NCBI RefSeq assembly: GCF_001894825.1
Contig: NZ_BCWY01000061.1
Location: 1-62,126 of the forward strand
DNA from: Rhodococcus jostii NBRC 16295
GTDB lineage: Bacteria; Actinomycetota; Actinomycetes; Mycobacteriales; Mycobacteriaceae
Length of the DNA stretch: 62,126 nt
Direction: 5' to 3'
The position numbers and the translations under genes were made by a program. The stretch's first letter is position 1. Each line of letters begins with the position of its first letter. Of the stretch, positions 18,871 through 27,463 are shown piece after piece. The notes beneath the pieces were generated by a model. The model did not search any database. It worked only from the letters and a program-made list of their open reading frames with translations, and was not told the origin of the DNA.

Positions 18871-19908
18871 CTACTGGACGAATCGCTTTTCCCAGTCCGA
18901 TTGGTATTGCGTGAGCGCTTCGGGCGTGAGATCAACGGCGTTGGGCAGCTCGATGTCCTGGGCGCGGGCGACGCTTCCTTCGATATCGGGAAGCGCGCTT
19001 GCGTAGCCGAGTGACAACGCCTTCTGGCCGGCCGGGGTCACCATGAAATTCGCCAGCACCTGCGCCGCATTCGGGTGCGGCGCCGCCGAGAGGACGTGAG
19101 TGAACCATGGAGTTCCCCACCGAGGGGTCGGCAATGCCCAGTCCACGGGAGCACCCGATTCCTTTTCCCGCACCAGGGGTTGCACCATAGGGGTTGCGAC
19201 GATCTCACCCGAGGTCAAGGCCTGAGCGACCCCCAGCGCACTCGGGTAGATCCGTGGTTTCAGCTCCGCGAGTTTCTGAAGGTAATCGTCGCCGAAGTTC
19301 TTCTCGAAGAATCGGTAGAGATCGACGTACGAGGCAATGCCCGACGGGTTGACGATACCGATCTTGCCCTTCAACGCAGGATCGAGCAGGTCTGCCGGCT
19401 TCTGCAGACCACCCGGAAGTGCGGCGGTGTTCCATCCGAGAGAGAACACCGCCGCACTCGTCAGGAAGAACTTGTCGGAAATGACGCTCTTCTGCGGTTC
19501 GTACTCCGGCGCGTCAAATGCCGGACCGACGAGGTCGGTCGAGTAGGTGCCCGACTCGGCGGAATTCTCGATCCAGGCGGCGTCGGTCAGCATGTGGACG
19601 TCGGCCGTGCCTCGCTTCGTCTGATTCTCGACCTCGACCTTCGGGTTGATGTCGGCGTCGGTTCCCCGGACGTACTCGAGGGAAATTTCGGGATACTCCT
19701 GCTCGAACGCCACTGTGAGAGCGTCGAGATTGGCGGGTTTCTGGCTCGAGTACAGCAGCACACTGCCTTCGCCCTTGGCAGCTGCAACGACCTCGTCCCA
19801 ACCGCCGGACACTGGTTGGTTGGCTGCGGAGCCACCGGACCCGCAAGCGGCGGAGGCGAAAGCAGCGACGACCGCGACCGCCATCAGCTTTATCGGCACA
19901 CTTCTCAT
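18871..19908 (-). CDS. Orphan ABC transporter substrate-binding lipoprotein
   Basis: The 345-aa protein has an N-terminal signal ending in a lipobox (SAACGSGG) and a type II periplasmic-binding fold like Fe(III), thiamine or polyamine binding proteins. Supporting segments are VLLYSSQKPANLDALTVAFE, GTADVHMLTDAAWIE and GKIGIVNPSGIASYVDLYRFF. AAAGGA lies about 10 nt before the ATG at 19908. No permease or ATPase gene adjoins it, so it is an orphan here. A palindrome AACTGA-N2-TCAGTT lies about 230 bp upstream, similar to sites beside the acyl-CoA operon at 25.3 kb. That hints at joint regulation with organic-acid catabolism. Confidence 0.88.
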   Translation of the reverse strand: MRSVPIKLMAVAVVAAFASAACGSGGSAANQPVSGGWDEVVAAAKGEGSVLLYSSQKPANLDALTVAFEQEYPEISLEYVRGTDADINPKVEVENQTKRGTADVHMLTDAAWIENSAESGTYSTDLVGPAFDAPEYEPQKSVISDKFFLTSAAVFSLGWNTAALPGGLQKPADLLDPALKGKIGIVNPSGIASYVDLYRFFEKNFGDDYLQKLAELKPRIYPSALGVAQALTSGEIVATPMVQPLVREKESGAPVDWALPTPRWGTPWFTHVLSAAPHPNAAQVLANFMVTPAGQKALSLGYASALPDIEGSVARAQDIELPNAVDLTPEALTQYQSDWEKRFVQ

Positions 19909-20141
19909 GACATGCAAGTCCTTTCGTATGGGTTCACGGAGCGCGAACCTGTGCATTCGGGACAGAGCGAGGAATCTCGCACAGAGGGAACGTCTACGCC
20001 GCGAGTGACCTGTCCAGTGCAGCAACATGATCGGGACGTGCGTACAAGCGTTTGCCCAAGGCCGCCTGTTGTCCGCCTGTGTTTGCAAGAGCGGTCGGCT
20101 GCCATCGTGTGAACGGACGACATTGCACTTGACGAAACATG

Positions 20142-20155
20142 AACTGAAATCAGTT
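20142..20155. promoter_or_regulatory. Palindrome AACTGA-N2-TCAGTT (site 1)
   Basis: This perfect 6-bp inverted repeat with a 2-nt spacer lies upstream of the orphan binding protein. Sites with one mismatch lie at 25293 and 25868. The rest of 19909-20440 holds no supported gene. The local AT-rich stretch around 20130-20170 fits a promoter. Confidence 0.55.
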
Positions 20156-20439
20156 TGAATCTAGATAAGTCGGGGTGTGCTGTCAATCGCATGATCGCGT
20201 GAAGTGAACCCAGTTTCTACCGGGGTCGTGCCGGCTCGACGCGCAGTACAGCTGCAGTTTCGCTCACTTCGGTTGGCAAAACCGTCTTGTCGGAACAGCT
20301 CACGCCTCTGACCCCGTCGCTGCCGGCATCCCATTACCCGGGTGACGGGGACGACCGACGGTGCTGCGCAGCCGACGGCGCCACCATGCTGATCGTCGGC
20401 GGCACCCAGTTCGACCAATCGCAACTGATTGTCGCGCCT

Positions 20440-20692
20440 CTCGGTCCTCGAGCCCTACTCGTGTCTTGCCGGCCGTCCGGCCGACCAGCATGTCGTTCAT
20501 GGCCGTCGGCGCCGTTACCGGCCCGTCGGAGTCGGTCTCGAGATGGGCCGGCTTGCCCTCGCACAACCAGGACGCGAGCCGCTGCTGCATCTCGTCCAGG
20601 AGGACGAAGTGCGCGCTGCAGCGAAATCCCCGGAGGGTGAGGCTCTTCGCCGTGGCGAGGAAGATGTTGCGCGGGCCCACCTTCTCCGACTC
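20440..20692 (-). pseudogene. C-terminal fragment of a CurA-type MDR oxidoreductase
   Basis: After a TAA (20693-20695) the - strand frame reads VGPRNIFLATAKSLTLRGF, then EMQQRLASWLCEGK, a MNDMLVG segment and GKTRVGLED. This matches the last 75 or so residues of NADPH-dependent CurA/leukotriene-B4-dehydrogenase-like reductases. The nucleotide-binding domain and start are absent. The fragment abuts the end of the acyl-CoA synthetase frame, so it marks a deletion or recombination joint. The family assignment is from remembered conserved segments. Confidence 0.6.
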
Positions 20693-20740
20693 TTAGCCAG
20701 ACGCCTACCCGCACAGGGCGCCTCGGCCCGGTGGACGAAC

Positions 20741-22924
20741 TCACGGGCGCGCTGCCGCTCCGTCTCCGGCTTCCCCGACTCCCGCTCGGTCGCCAGCATT
20801 GCCGCTGGGGCGCCAGACGATCGATGCGTCGAGGGCTTCGACGGTCGAGCCCTCCACCCGGAGCGGGTTGATCTCGATGGATTCGAGCGAGTCGCCGAGT
20901 CGCTCGGCCAGCCTCGCGACGTGAAGGATCGCAGTCACCAGCGCATCCTGGTCGACGGGCTTGGAGCCGCGGACACCGTCGAGCAGAGCCTTGCCGCGCA
21001 GCTCGGACAACATCTGCCGCACGTCGGTCTCGCTTACGGGAAGGGTCCGCAGCGCACTGTCGTCGATGACATGCACGAGGACACCTCCGAGGCCGACCGC
21101 GAGAGTGAGCCCCCACTGCTGGTCGCGCACGACCCCGACGATCATCTCCACGCCGCCAAATCGCATCGATGAGATCAGGGCACCTTCGGACTGCGCGCCC
21201 GGCACTGCCTGCACCGCCGCCTGCACCTGGCGGTACGCCCGCCGGACCGCCTCGGGCGAATCCAGGCCGAGGAGGACTCCACCGACGTCGCTCTTATGCA
21301 CGATATCGGGCGTCACGAGCTTGACCACGAGGGGCAAACCGAGCCGACCCGCCGCCTCGACGGCGGCCTCCTCGCCCCGAACATGGGCGTACGGAACCGC
21401 GGGGACACCGTGCTCGACCAAGAGCGACAGCGACTCAGCCTCGCTCCACACCCCACCGGTCCCGGCGAGGTCGGACAGGTCCGGCGCGCTCGCAGTCGGC
21501 AGGTGGTCCTGGCGAAGCCACTGCGACCACCAGATCGCATGGCCAGCCGCCTCGACGGCGTGGTCGAGACCCGTCATGGCGAGTGGGATGCCAAGCTCCT
21601 CGAGATTGCGCACCGTCCCGGGGTCCATCGTCGCGATCGTCTGGTCGAGCAGGATCACCGGCGTGGCCGAACCGGCGAGTGCCGGTGCGTCGATCCGCAG
21701 TCGCTCCTTGATCGCCTCGCCACGTTCCTCGGTGGGATGAACGTGGATCGCAGCGACGATCGCCACCGACGGATCATCGGCGAGCGCGAAGATCGAGTCG
21801 CGAAAGAGCTCCGGCTTCGCCGACGCCGCTCCCGTCGAGTCGAGCGGGTTGCGCAGGGTGCAGAACTCCGGCAGCAACTCGGCGAGCCGCGCCCTCGTCG
21901 CGTCCGCGAGGACGGGAAGCCTGACACCGGATGCATCGGCCCGGTCGGCAACAAGGTCGCAGGCGCCGCCGGACATCGAGACGACGCCCAGGTCGCCCGT
22001 GCCCAGCGGACCGGTACGTGACAGCAGCCCGGCCGTCATCACCAGCTGCTCCAAAGACCTGACCCGGATGACCCCGAACTGCCGAAGCGCCGCATCAACG
22101 AGACGGTCGTCACCGACGAGTGCACCGGTGTGGCTCTGGGCGATCTCGGCGGCGAGCTCGCTCGAGCCGATCTTGAGCGCCACGATCGGCTTCGCGAGCT
22201 CGGCGGCCCGACGCGCCAGACTCCGGAAAGCTCGGGCGTCGCGGATCGATTCGATGAACATCGCCACGGAGCGGACCCGCTCGTCTTCGATGAGGATGGT
22301 GGCCATCGTGGTCGTGTCGACCATCGACTCGTTGCCGGTTGAGACGACGTGGCTGACGCCGATGTTCTGCTGCGCTGCAAAGGCCGAGATAGTGTGCGCG
22401 GTCGCGCCGCTCTGCGACACGACCGCCATTCCGCCTGTGGTGAGCTCGGCCATCCGGCCGGACCACGCAGGCACCTTGTCGACGAGGTTGATGAACCCCA
22501 GGCAGTTCGGTCCCACACAGGTTACCCCGAGCTCCAGTGCGAGCGCGGTGATCTGGTGCTGCATGGCACGACCGTTGGCACCGATCTCGTCGAACCCGGC
22601 AGCGAGCACCACAGCGAAACGGATCCCGGCAGCGGCGATGTCGAGCAGCGCGTTCGGGACGGCCTCGGCGGCCACCAGCAGCAGTGCCAGGTCGACCTGC
22701 TCGCCGATCTCGGCGCACGACTTGTGGGCCGTCTGTCCGTGGACGGTGCCACCCTTCCGGTTGACGAGATGCACCTGACCCTCGAACCCGAGCCGAGCGA
22801 AGTTGGAGAACGACCCTGCGGACCAGGCGGAACGCTCCGACGCCCCGACGATGACGACGTTGCGCGGTGCGAGCAGCGCGCTGAGGGAATGGGTCCCGGT
22901 CATGTCAATCAGCATCCTGTCCAT
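20741..22924 (-). CDS. ADP-forming acyl-CoA synthetase (NDP-forming, fused alpha-beta)
   Basis: The 727-aa protein joins a CoA-binding/ligase alpha part to a C-terminal ATP-grasp beta part. The alpha part shows NVVIVGASERSAWSAG, GPNCLGFIN, VVSQSGATAHTI and the SHTGALVGDD loop with the phospho-His; the beta part shows LPLVVKLVTPDIVHKSDVGGV. Such enzymes form acyl-CoA with ADP release. The FerA feruloyl-CoA synthetases belong here. The first ATG overlaps the crotonase stop by 16 nt, and ATGs at 22915 and 22903 are alternatives. The C-terminal 25 or so residues past SIVW look like read-through into junk. With the crotonase it resembles a FerA/FerB-type pair, or one step of a short beta-oxidation. 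Confidence 0.9.
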   Translation of the reverse strand: MDRMLIDMTGTHSLSALLAPRNVVIVGASERSAWSAGSFSNFARLGFEGQVHLVNRKGGTVHGQTAHKSCAEIGEQVDLALLLVAAEAVPNALLDIAAAGIRFAVVLAAGFDEIGANGRAMQHQITALALELGVTCVGPNCLGFINLVDKVPAWSGRMAELTTGGMAVVSQSGATAHTISAFAAQQNIGVSHVVSTGNESMVDTTTMATILIEDERVRSVAMFIESIRDARAFRSLARRAAELAKPIVALKIGSSELAAEIAQSHTGALVGDDRLVDAALRQFGVIRVRSLEQLVMTAGLLSRTGPLGTGDLGVVSMSGGACDLVADRADASGVRLPVLADATRARLAELLPEFCTLRNPLDSTGAASAKPELFRDSIFALADDPSVAIVAAIHVHPTEERGEAIKERLRIDAPALAGSATPVILLDQTIATMDPGTVRNLEELGIPLAMTGLDHAVEAAGHAIWWSQWLRQDHLPTASAPDLSDLAGTGGVWSEAESLSLLVEHGVPAVPYAHVRGEEAAVEAAGRLGLPLVVKLVTPDIVHKSDVGGVLLGLDSPEAVRRAYRQVQAAVQAVPGAQSEGALISSMRFGGVEMIVGVVRDQQWGLTLAVGLGGVLVHVIDDSALRTLPVSETDVRQMLSELRGKALLDGVRGSKPVDQDALVTAILHVARLAERLGDSLESIEINPLRVEGSTVEALDASIVWRPSGNAGDRAGVGEAGDGAAARP

Positions 22925-23697
22925 TCGGGTTGCCTCTTCTCAGTGAAGGCCCGTGGCCCCTCGACGAAGTCGTGCGAGGCCAGCAACCGGTCGCGTCGGC
23001 CGTTGTCCTTCCGGAAGGCGTCGTCGATGTTCACGAACTGGGCGTCGAAGACCGCCTCCTTGGTGAGCTGCACGGACAACGGCGAGCACCTGACGATCCG
23101 GTCGGCCCACGCCTGCGCCCTCGCCATCAGCTCGTCGTGAGGAACCACCTCGTTGATCAACCCCATCCGATGGGCCTCGGGCGCATCGATCAGGTCGCCG
23201 GTGAGGAGCATCCCCATGGCGAACTTGAAGGGGATCTGACGTGCGAGCCGGTGAGCGCCCCCGGCACCGGCGAAGAGTCCGACCTTCGGCTCCGGAAGTC
23301 CCATGCGGGCGTGCTCCGACGCCACCACAATGTCACAGGCCAGGATGAGCTCGAGACCGCCGCCGGCGGCGACACCGTTGACCGCCGCGATGATGGGCTT
23401 CGGGCAGTCGAAGTCACGGGTAATGCGCCCGAACGGGGGGCGGGCCTCGCCTTGGACGTCGCCACCCCGCGCTGTACGCTCGGCCGTCACCTTGAGGTCG
23501 TTCCCCGCACAGAAGGCGCGGTCACCTGCTCCGGTCAGGATCGCGACCCACACATCAGGGTCGTCGCGGAAATCTTCCCACGCCTCCGCGAGCTCGAGGT
23601 GCGCCTCGAGATGCAGGGCGTTCATCGACTCCGGCCGATTGAGGGTCACGACCGCGACACGGTCTCGCTTCTCGTAGGTGATGAATTGATAGCTCAT
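22909..23697 (-). CDS. Enoyl-CoA hydratase/isomerase (crotonase family)
   Basis: The 262-aa crotonase has the oxyanion-hole segments CAGNDLK and AAVNGVAAGGGLEL, with one Glu in GGGLE and the second in LPEPKVGLFAGAGG. The length matches the hexameric hydratase family. The start overlaps the DUF35 stop (ATGA at 23694-23697) and the end overlaps the acyl-CoA synthetase start, so it is firmly inside the operon. Hydration of an enoyl-CoA, or hydratase-lyase cleavage of a cinnamoyl-CoA as in FerB/Ech enzymes, are both possible. Sequence alone does not decide. Confidence 0.92.
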   Translation of the reverse strand: MSYQFITYEKRDRVAVVTLNRPESMNALHLEAHLELAEAWEDFRDDPDVWVAILTGAGDRAFCAGNDLKVTAERTARGGDVQGEARPPFGRITRDFDCPKPIIAAVNGVAAGGGLELILACDIVVASEHARMGLPEPKVGLFAGAGGAHRLARQIPFKFAMGMLLTGDLIDAPEAHRMGLINEVVPHDELMARAQAWADRIVRCSPLSVQLTKEAVFDAQFVNIDDAFRKDNGRRDRLLASHDFVEGPRAFTEKRQPEWTGC

Positions 23698-24092
23698 GAG
23701 GCTCTCCGGAATCTGGGAACGGTGAATGGCTTTGCGGTGCGGTCGAACACGGCGACCAGCTCCGATCCAATCGGTGTGCTCGCGGCGTCCTCACCGACGA
23801 GCGAGGCGTTGAACCGGACACCCTCCTGCGTCTCGACCGTTGCGAGGACGTAGGGACTGGGGAATCTCGGGTGAGCCTGGTGCACGACGGACAGGCTGTA
23901 CAACGTCGCCCAACCGCTCGCTGCACGCCATACAACCCCGGGCGCGAAGCAATGGAGGCAGCGGTACTTCACCGGCCACATGTACCCATCGCACGACTCA
24001 CAGAACTGCAGCATGAGCTCACCACGGGCCGCGCCCTCGAAAAACGGCGCGCTGGCGTCGTCGTAGGTGAGCTCTGGGGTGTCAGTCGGCAT
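23694..24092 (-). CDS. DUF35 Zn-ribbon/OB-fold protein (thiolase partner)
   Basis: The 132-aa protein has a rubredoxin-like Zn ribbon (CESCDGYMWPVKYRCLHC, about residues 29-46) and then an OB fold. These proteins pair with thiolase-like enzymes to bind acyl-CoA substrates, as in archaeal HMG-CoA synthase complexes and steroid side-chain aldolases such as Ltp2-DUF35. Here it overlaps the thiolase-like gene (11 nt) and the crotonase gene (ATGA). A two-subunit thiolase or aldolase complex is therefore the natural reading. Confidence 0.92.
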   Translation of the reverse strand: MPTDTPELTYDDASAPFFEGAARGELMLQFCESCDGYMWPVKYRCLHCFAPGVVWRAASGWATLYSLSVVHQAHPRFPSPYVLATVETQEGVRFNASLVGEDAASTPIGSELVAVFDRTAKPFTVPRFRRAS

Positions 24093-25257
24093 GCTTGCTC
24101 CAGATCGTTGTCGAGTGGAAATTGAGGACGCCACCGTTGCCACTGGCCACGACGATGTCGTTCTTGGCCACCTGTCGCTCGCCTGCCTGTCCCCGTGCCT
24201 GCATGATGGCCTCCGACAGCGGGGTGAAGCCCCACATGTAGTAGCCCGACAGCTGCCCGCCACCGGTGTTGGTGGGCAGCGAGCCACCGGGGCCGAGCTT
24301 GCCGTCCGCGACGAACGCACCGCCCTCACCTTTTTCGCAGAAGCCGTAGTCCTCCAGCGTCACCAGCACCGTGTACGTGTAGCAGTCGTAGAGCTCGAGG
24401 ATGTCGACGTCGTCGCGCGTGATACCCGCAAGCGCGAAGGCCTGCCCGCCGGCCTGCTTCGCGCCCGTGACGATTCCCGGGTCGCGTCCGGACATCTGGT
24501 TGTCCCCCGGCGCGGCTTGCGTCGCAGCCTTCAGGTGAATCGGCGGCTGCCGCAAGTCCTTCGCGCGCTCGGCCGTCGTCATCACGACGGCAACGGCACC
24601 GTTGGAAACCAGGCAGCAGTCGAACAGGTGGAACGGATCGGCCACCATGCGTGAAGCCTGGTGGTCTTCGAGCGTCATCGGCTTCTGCATCTGCGCGTGC
24701 GGGTTCATCTGTGCCCACTCACGCTGGGCCACTGCGATCGTGCCGAGCTGCTCGCTCGTGGTGCCGAAGAGCTCCATATGTCGACGCGCGGCCAGGGCGT
24801 ACGGGACATTGCCACCGAACTCGCCATACACCGCCTTGAGGACGTTCATCCCGTCCCAGACCCCGCGAGCCGCGTACGCGGCGCCAGCGCCGACAGCGGG
24901 CTTCAGTGGGGTATCGCCGTATACCAGGACCACATAGTTGACCAAACCCGCTTCCAGAGCAAGGCTGGCGTACTGGACCATCGAGCCGACTGTCGAGCCG
25001 AATGCCCTCATCGAGTTCATGATCGACAGATCCTCGAACCCCAGCGAGAACTGCAGGCGCGGGTCCATATCCAGGTTTCCGTTGCCGTTGAGTAGCAGCC
25101 CGTCGATGTCGGTTTTCTGCAGTCCTGCGTCGTCGAGGGCTAGGCCGATCGCCTCAGCGGCGAAGTCTGCGGTGGTTCGCCCGTAGATCTTTCCCATGGC
25201 CGTTACGCCTAAGCCCACTACCGCGGTATTCGCCGACCATCTCCGATGCGCAGTCAC
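24082..25257 (-). CDS. Thiolase-like protein (SCP-x/Ltp family)
   Basis: The 391-aa thiolase-fold protein of the SCP-x type shows AVVGLGVTAMG at the start, VSNGAVAVVMTTAERAKDL in the middle and LELYDCYTYTVLVTLEDYGF plus NTGGGQLSGYYMWGF near the end. The start is uncertain. The GTG at 25257 was chosen because the longer TTG start (25293) lies inside a palindromic operator, but its ribosome-binding site is weak. A DUF35 partner follows. Such pairs act as thiolases or retro-aldolases on acyl-CoA esters. It is the first gene of the operon. Confidence 0.88.
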   Translation of the reverse strand: MTAHRRWSANTAVVGLGVTAMGKIYGRTTADFAAEAIGLALDDAGLQKTDIDGLLLNGNGNLDMDPRLQFSLGFEDLSIMNSMRAFGSTVGSMVQYASLALEAGLVNYVVLVYGDTPLKPAVGAGAAYAARGVWDGMNVLKAVYGEFGGNVPYALAARRHMELFGTTSEQLGTIAVAQREWAQMNPHAQMQKPMTLEDHQASRMVADPFHLFDCCLVSNGAVAVVMTTAERAKDLRQPPIHLKAATQAAPGDNQMSGRDPGIVTGAKQAGGQAFALAGITRDDVDILELYDCYTYTVLVTLEDYGFCEKGEGGAFVADGKLGPGGSLPTNTGGGQLSGYYMWGFTPLSEAIMQARGQAGERQVAKNDIVVASGNGGVLNFHSTTIWSKHAD

Positions 25258-25291
25258 GCGACTGAAGGTAACTCCACCGGTTCGATCTGTC

Positions 25292-25307
25292 AAACTGAAT
25301 TCGGTTT
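25292..25307 (-). promoter_or_regulatory. Palindrome AACTGA-N2-TCGGTT (site 2)
   Basis: AAACTGA-AT-TCGGTTT, one mismatch from the palindrome at 20142, lies about 35 bp upstream of the thiolase-like start. A repressor here would block the operon promoter. Confidence 0.6.
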
Positions 25308-26087
25308 AGTAATAGAGGAGAGTTGCAGCACCGGGAATCTTGCAGTGCTACGACCGAGGCCACCCCGGCGACGACCTCCGTGCGAATCGCGACCACACTG
25401 CGACACGGAACTGTCACCACGGCATGCGCCCGATACGATCGCGACGAAGCGTCATTCGGCATCGCCATGGCGAGCATTTCGCCGGAGCCCTCCGGGAAAG
25501 TGCGGAACCGGGTCGCTCGCAGCGGAACCCGCGCAGATGATTCTCGGTTGCAGTGACGCCGACAATGACATAGCCGACGTGACATAGGGGTGCGGTGCGC
25601 CACCGTGCGGCAGACATTTCGGACGCCGATGCGTTCAACATGCGAGCCACATTGCACCCGTGGAACTTTCGCTACCACGCACCAGAAGATGCGCAGCCTG
25701 GACCGCCCTGCGTCGCCGCGGACAATCACGGAAATTGCGCGCTGCGCAGTGTCCTGCATTCGACGAGGTCGACGGCGGCAGTCCTGACCACGGCTTTCAT
25801 GGCCACGGGCACGCTGCGGCAACCGCTCTTGCGGACGTGTTTGATGTCACATACTATCAGCCATATGAACTGAACTCATTTAGATGATTGACGAATCATG
25901 GGATAGCTGTGGCAACTCTCTGGTCCACAGGCACAGCAACGCCGACCTCGCGATGCACCATGCGAAGCAGCGGGTTCGAGGATTCCTCCAACACTTCGAC
26001 CCAGCTCGTATCTGGGACTCGTTTGGGCGATGTTCATCTGCTGAACGCCGCAACTTTCGTTCGCGGCCTTGACCGAGAGATGACGCA
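25308..26087. other. Intergenic region without supported gene
   Basis: Several open frames cross this 780-bp stretch on both strands, but none shows a domain together with a good start. One + strand frame (25323-25556) follows a purine-rich GAGGAGAG directly, too close to act as a ribosome-binding site. Codon third positions are not consistently GC. The main feature is the palindrome at 25868. Confidence 0.5.
25868..25881 (+). promoter_or_regulatory. Palindrome AACTGA-N2-TCATTT (site 3)
   Basis: This is the third member of the motif family, with one mismatch to the perfect site. It lies in a locally AT-rich stretch about 210 bp upstream of the + strand gene at 26088. Confidence 0.45.
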
Positions 26088-26567
26088 ATGGGTGCTGAGT
26101 ACCAGAAACGCGCACTCGCCGGCGGTCGCCGGCCGGTCGCCATGCCTGAACAGCCTGGTGACCACAGAAGCGCGATCAACCGAAGTCTCCGAACCTCGCG
26201 GCACAGCCGGGCGACATCACCGAACAATGCAGCTGCCATCGAATCCGACGTACAACGCTACCGTCGCCGAAAGGAAGAGCACCGAAAGGCAAGGAGTCGT
26301 CCTCACGGCACACCAACGGATGCCGACGACTTCATCACCTTTGCGCGAACATGGGCGCCATACGGCGGGGCTTCGAGTGAAGACATATTCGTGAAATACG
26401 GAATGACACGAACAGAATTCGTCCGCAAGCTGTGGGAGCTGATCCCGATGGGGGCGGAGAGCGACAATCAGACGGTTCAGCAACTCCTGGATGTCTACCC
26501 ACCGCCGGAGCCGCACACACGGCGGGTTGCCGAAACCGGCGGAATCTCGAAAACGCGAATCACATAG
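26088..26567 (+). CDS. Hypothetical protein, possible DUF3263-like helix-turn-helix
   Basis: The 159-aa frame has a basic, low-complexity first half. The second half, DADDFITFARTWAPYGGASS then EDIFVKYGMTRTEFVRKLWEL, resembles small actinobacterial helix-turn-helix proteins such as DUF3263 (Trp/Tyr-rich helix, then a G(M/L)S/T-type recognition helix). Third-position GC is lower than in neighbours. No clear ribosome-binding site was found, and translation may start at an internal codon. If real it would be a small DNA-binding protein. It is not part of a visible operon. Confidence 0.42.
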   Translation: MGAEYQKRALAGGRRPVAMPEQPGDHRSAINRSLRTSRHSRATSPNNAAAIESDVQRYRRRKEEHRKARSRPHGTPTDADDFITFARTWAPYGGASSEDIFVKYGMTRTEFVRKLWELIPMGAESDNQTVQQLLDVYPPPEPHTRRVAETGGISKTRIT

Positions 26568-27463
26568 CCACACCGTCGGCGCCCCCACGACGGCACATCA
26601 CCGGTCGCGGCGGCGCCATCGGCGCGGATAGGCGGTCCCCGGGGCCGGCCCAGCAAACGACACCGGAGCCGGAACGTCGCCTCGGCCGCCGGCGCTTCGA
26701 CCACATCGACTGGACACGCCCTCCCGGCGCCCTCGATCAGATCCGCCGGGGCCCGGGAAGATCCCGCACTCGCACTTCGCGGCATTGCGCAACAGGGGCT
26801 TCTACGCCTCCGCCACTAATGATCCCTGCCCATCCCGAATCTGATGTCGATGTCGCCGAACCGGCAAACGATGTCACGACGGCCCGGCGTCGTCTCCCTG
26901 GGCGGATTCATCGACCGGATCGACGAGATCACCGAAGTCGACTCGTTGTTCATCGACAACGCCACTGCCATCTGAAGGTCGGCCGAGTCATTACCCCTAC
27001 CTGATATTGGGTCCGGCGCGGCCGAGCACGATTTCCCGACGACTCCGGCGGACTGCGAAAGCATCTCGAGAGTTTGCCATGAGGTGAATTTGATGGCATT
27101 TTCGCCTTGATTGAGGCGCGAGTCACAGCAAGACTGACTGCATGAGCATGAGTAGTCCCCCACCGACGGGGCGCGGTCGAACTCCGACCCGCAGGGTTGT
27201 CGAAACAATCCACGTCTCAGCGTGGTTCGCCAGCCGTCGCGGCGACCAGTAACGGAAGCGCCGCATAGGTCTTCCGCACCAATTCCCGTCCCGGACGTCC
27301 CCGTCCCGGGGTATGAGTTCCTCGCCCTGATTCGAGCACAGACGTCGCCCACTGCGAGACGTGTACTCATCTCGGCGCCACAGCTTTTCGAACGAGTTCT
27401 TCTGCCGTGCCGTCTTGCCGCTGACGCGGCGGGCGGCGAACGAGTCCCGATATGGAGCCTGAC
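26568..27463. other. Intergenic region upstream of the inositol cluster
   Basis: No gene is supported in these 900 bp. Short frames (for example one ending FIDRIDEITEVDSLFIDN at about 26977) have no recognisable family. The region carries a 56-bp element at 27080-27135 shared with 35774-35829. It leaves a long, about 330-nt, leader before the first inositol-cluster gene. Confidence 0.5.
27080..27135 (+). promoter_or_regulatory. Shared 56-bp element upstream of inositol unit 1
   Basis: It matches 35774-35829 without gaps at 43 of 56 positions. Two blocks are identical: TTGATTGAGGCG and its flank (27106-27118), and GTCACAGCAAGACT (27122-27135). In this copy CGCCT-N6-AGGCG forms an inverted repeat. 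Its presence before both transcription units marks it as a promoter/operator element for a common regulator. Confidence 0.7.

Noticed and set aside
25323..25556. 77-codon + strand frame after GAGGAGAG
   Set aside because: The purine-rich stretch touches the TTG start, leaving no spacing. No domain or conservation can be claimed.
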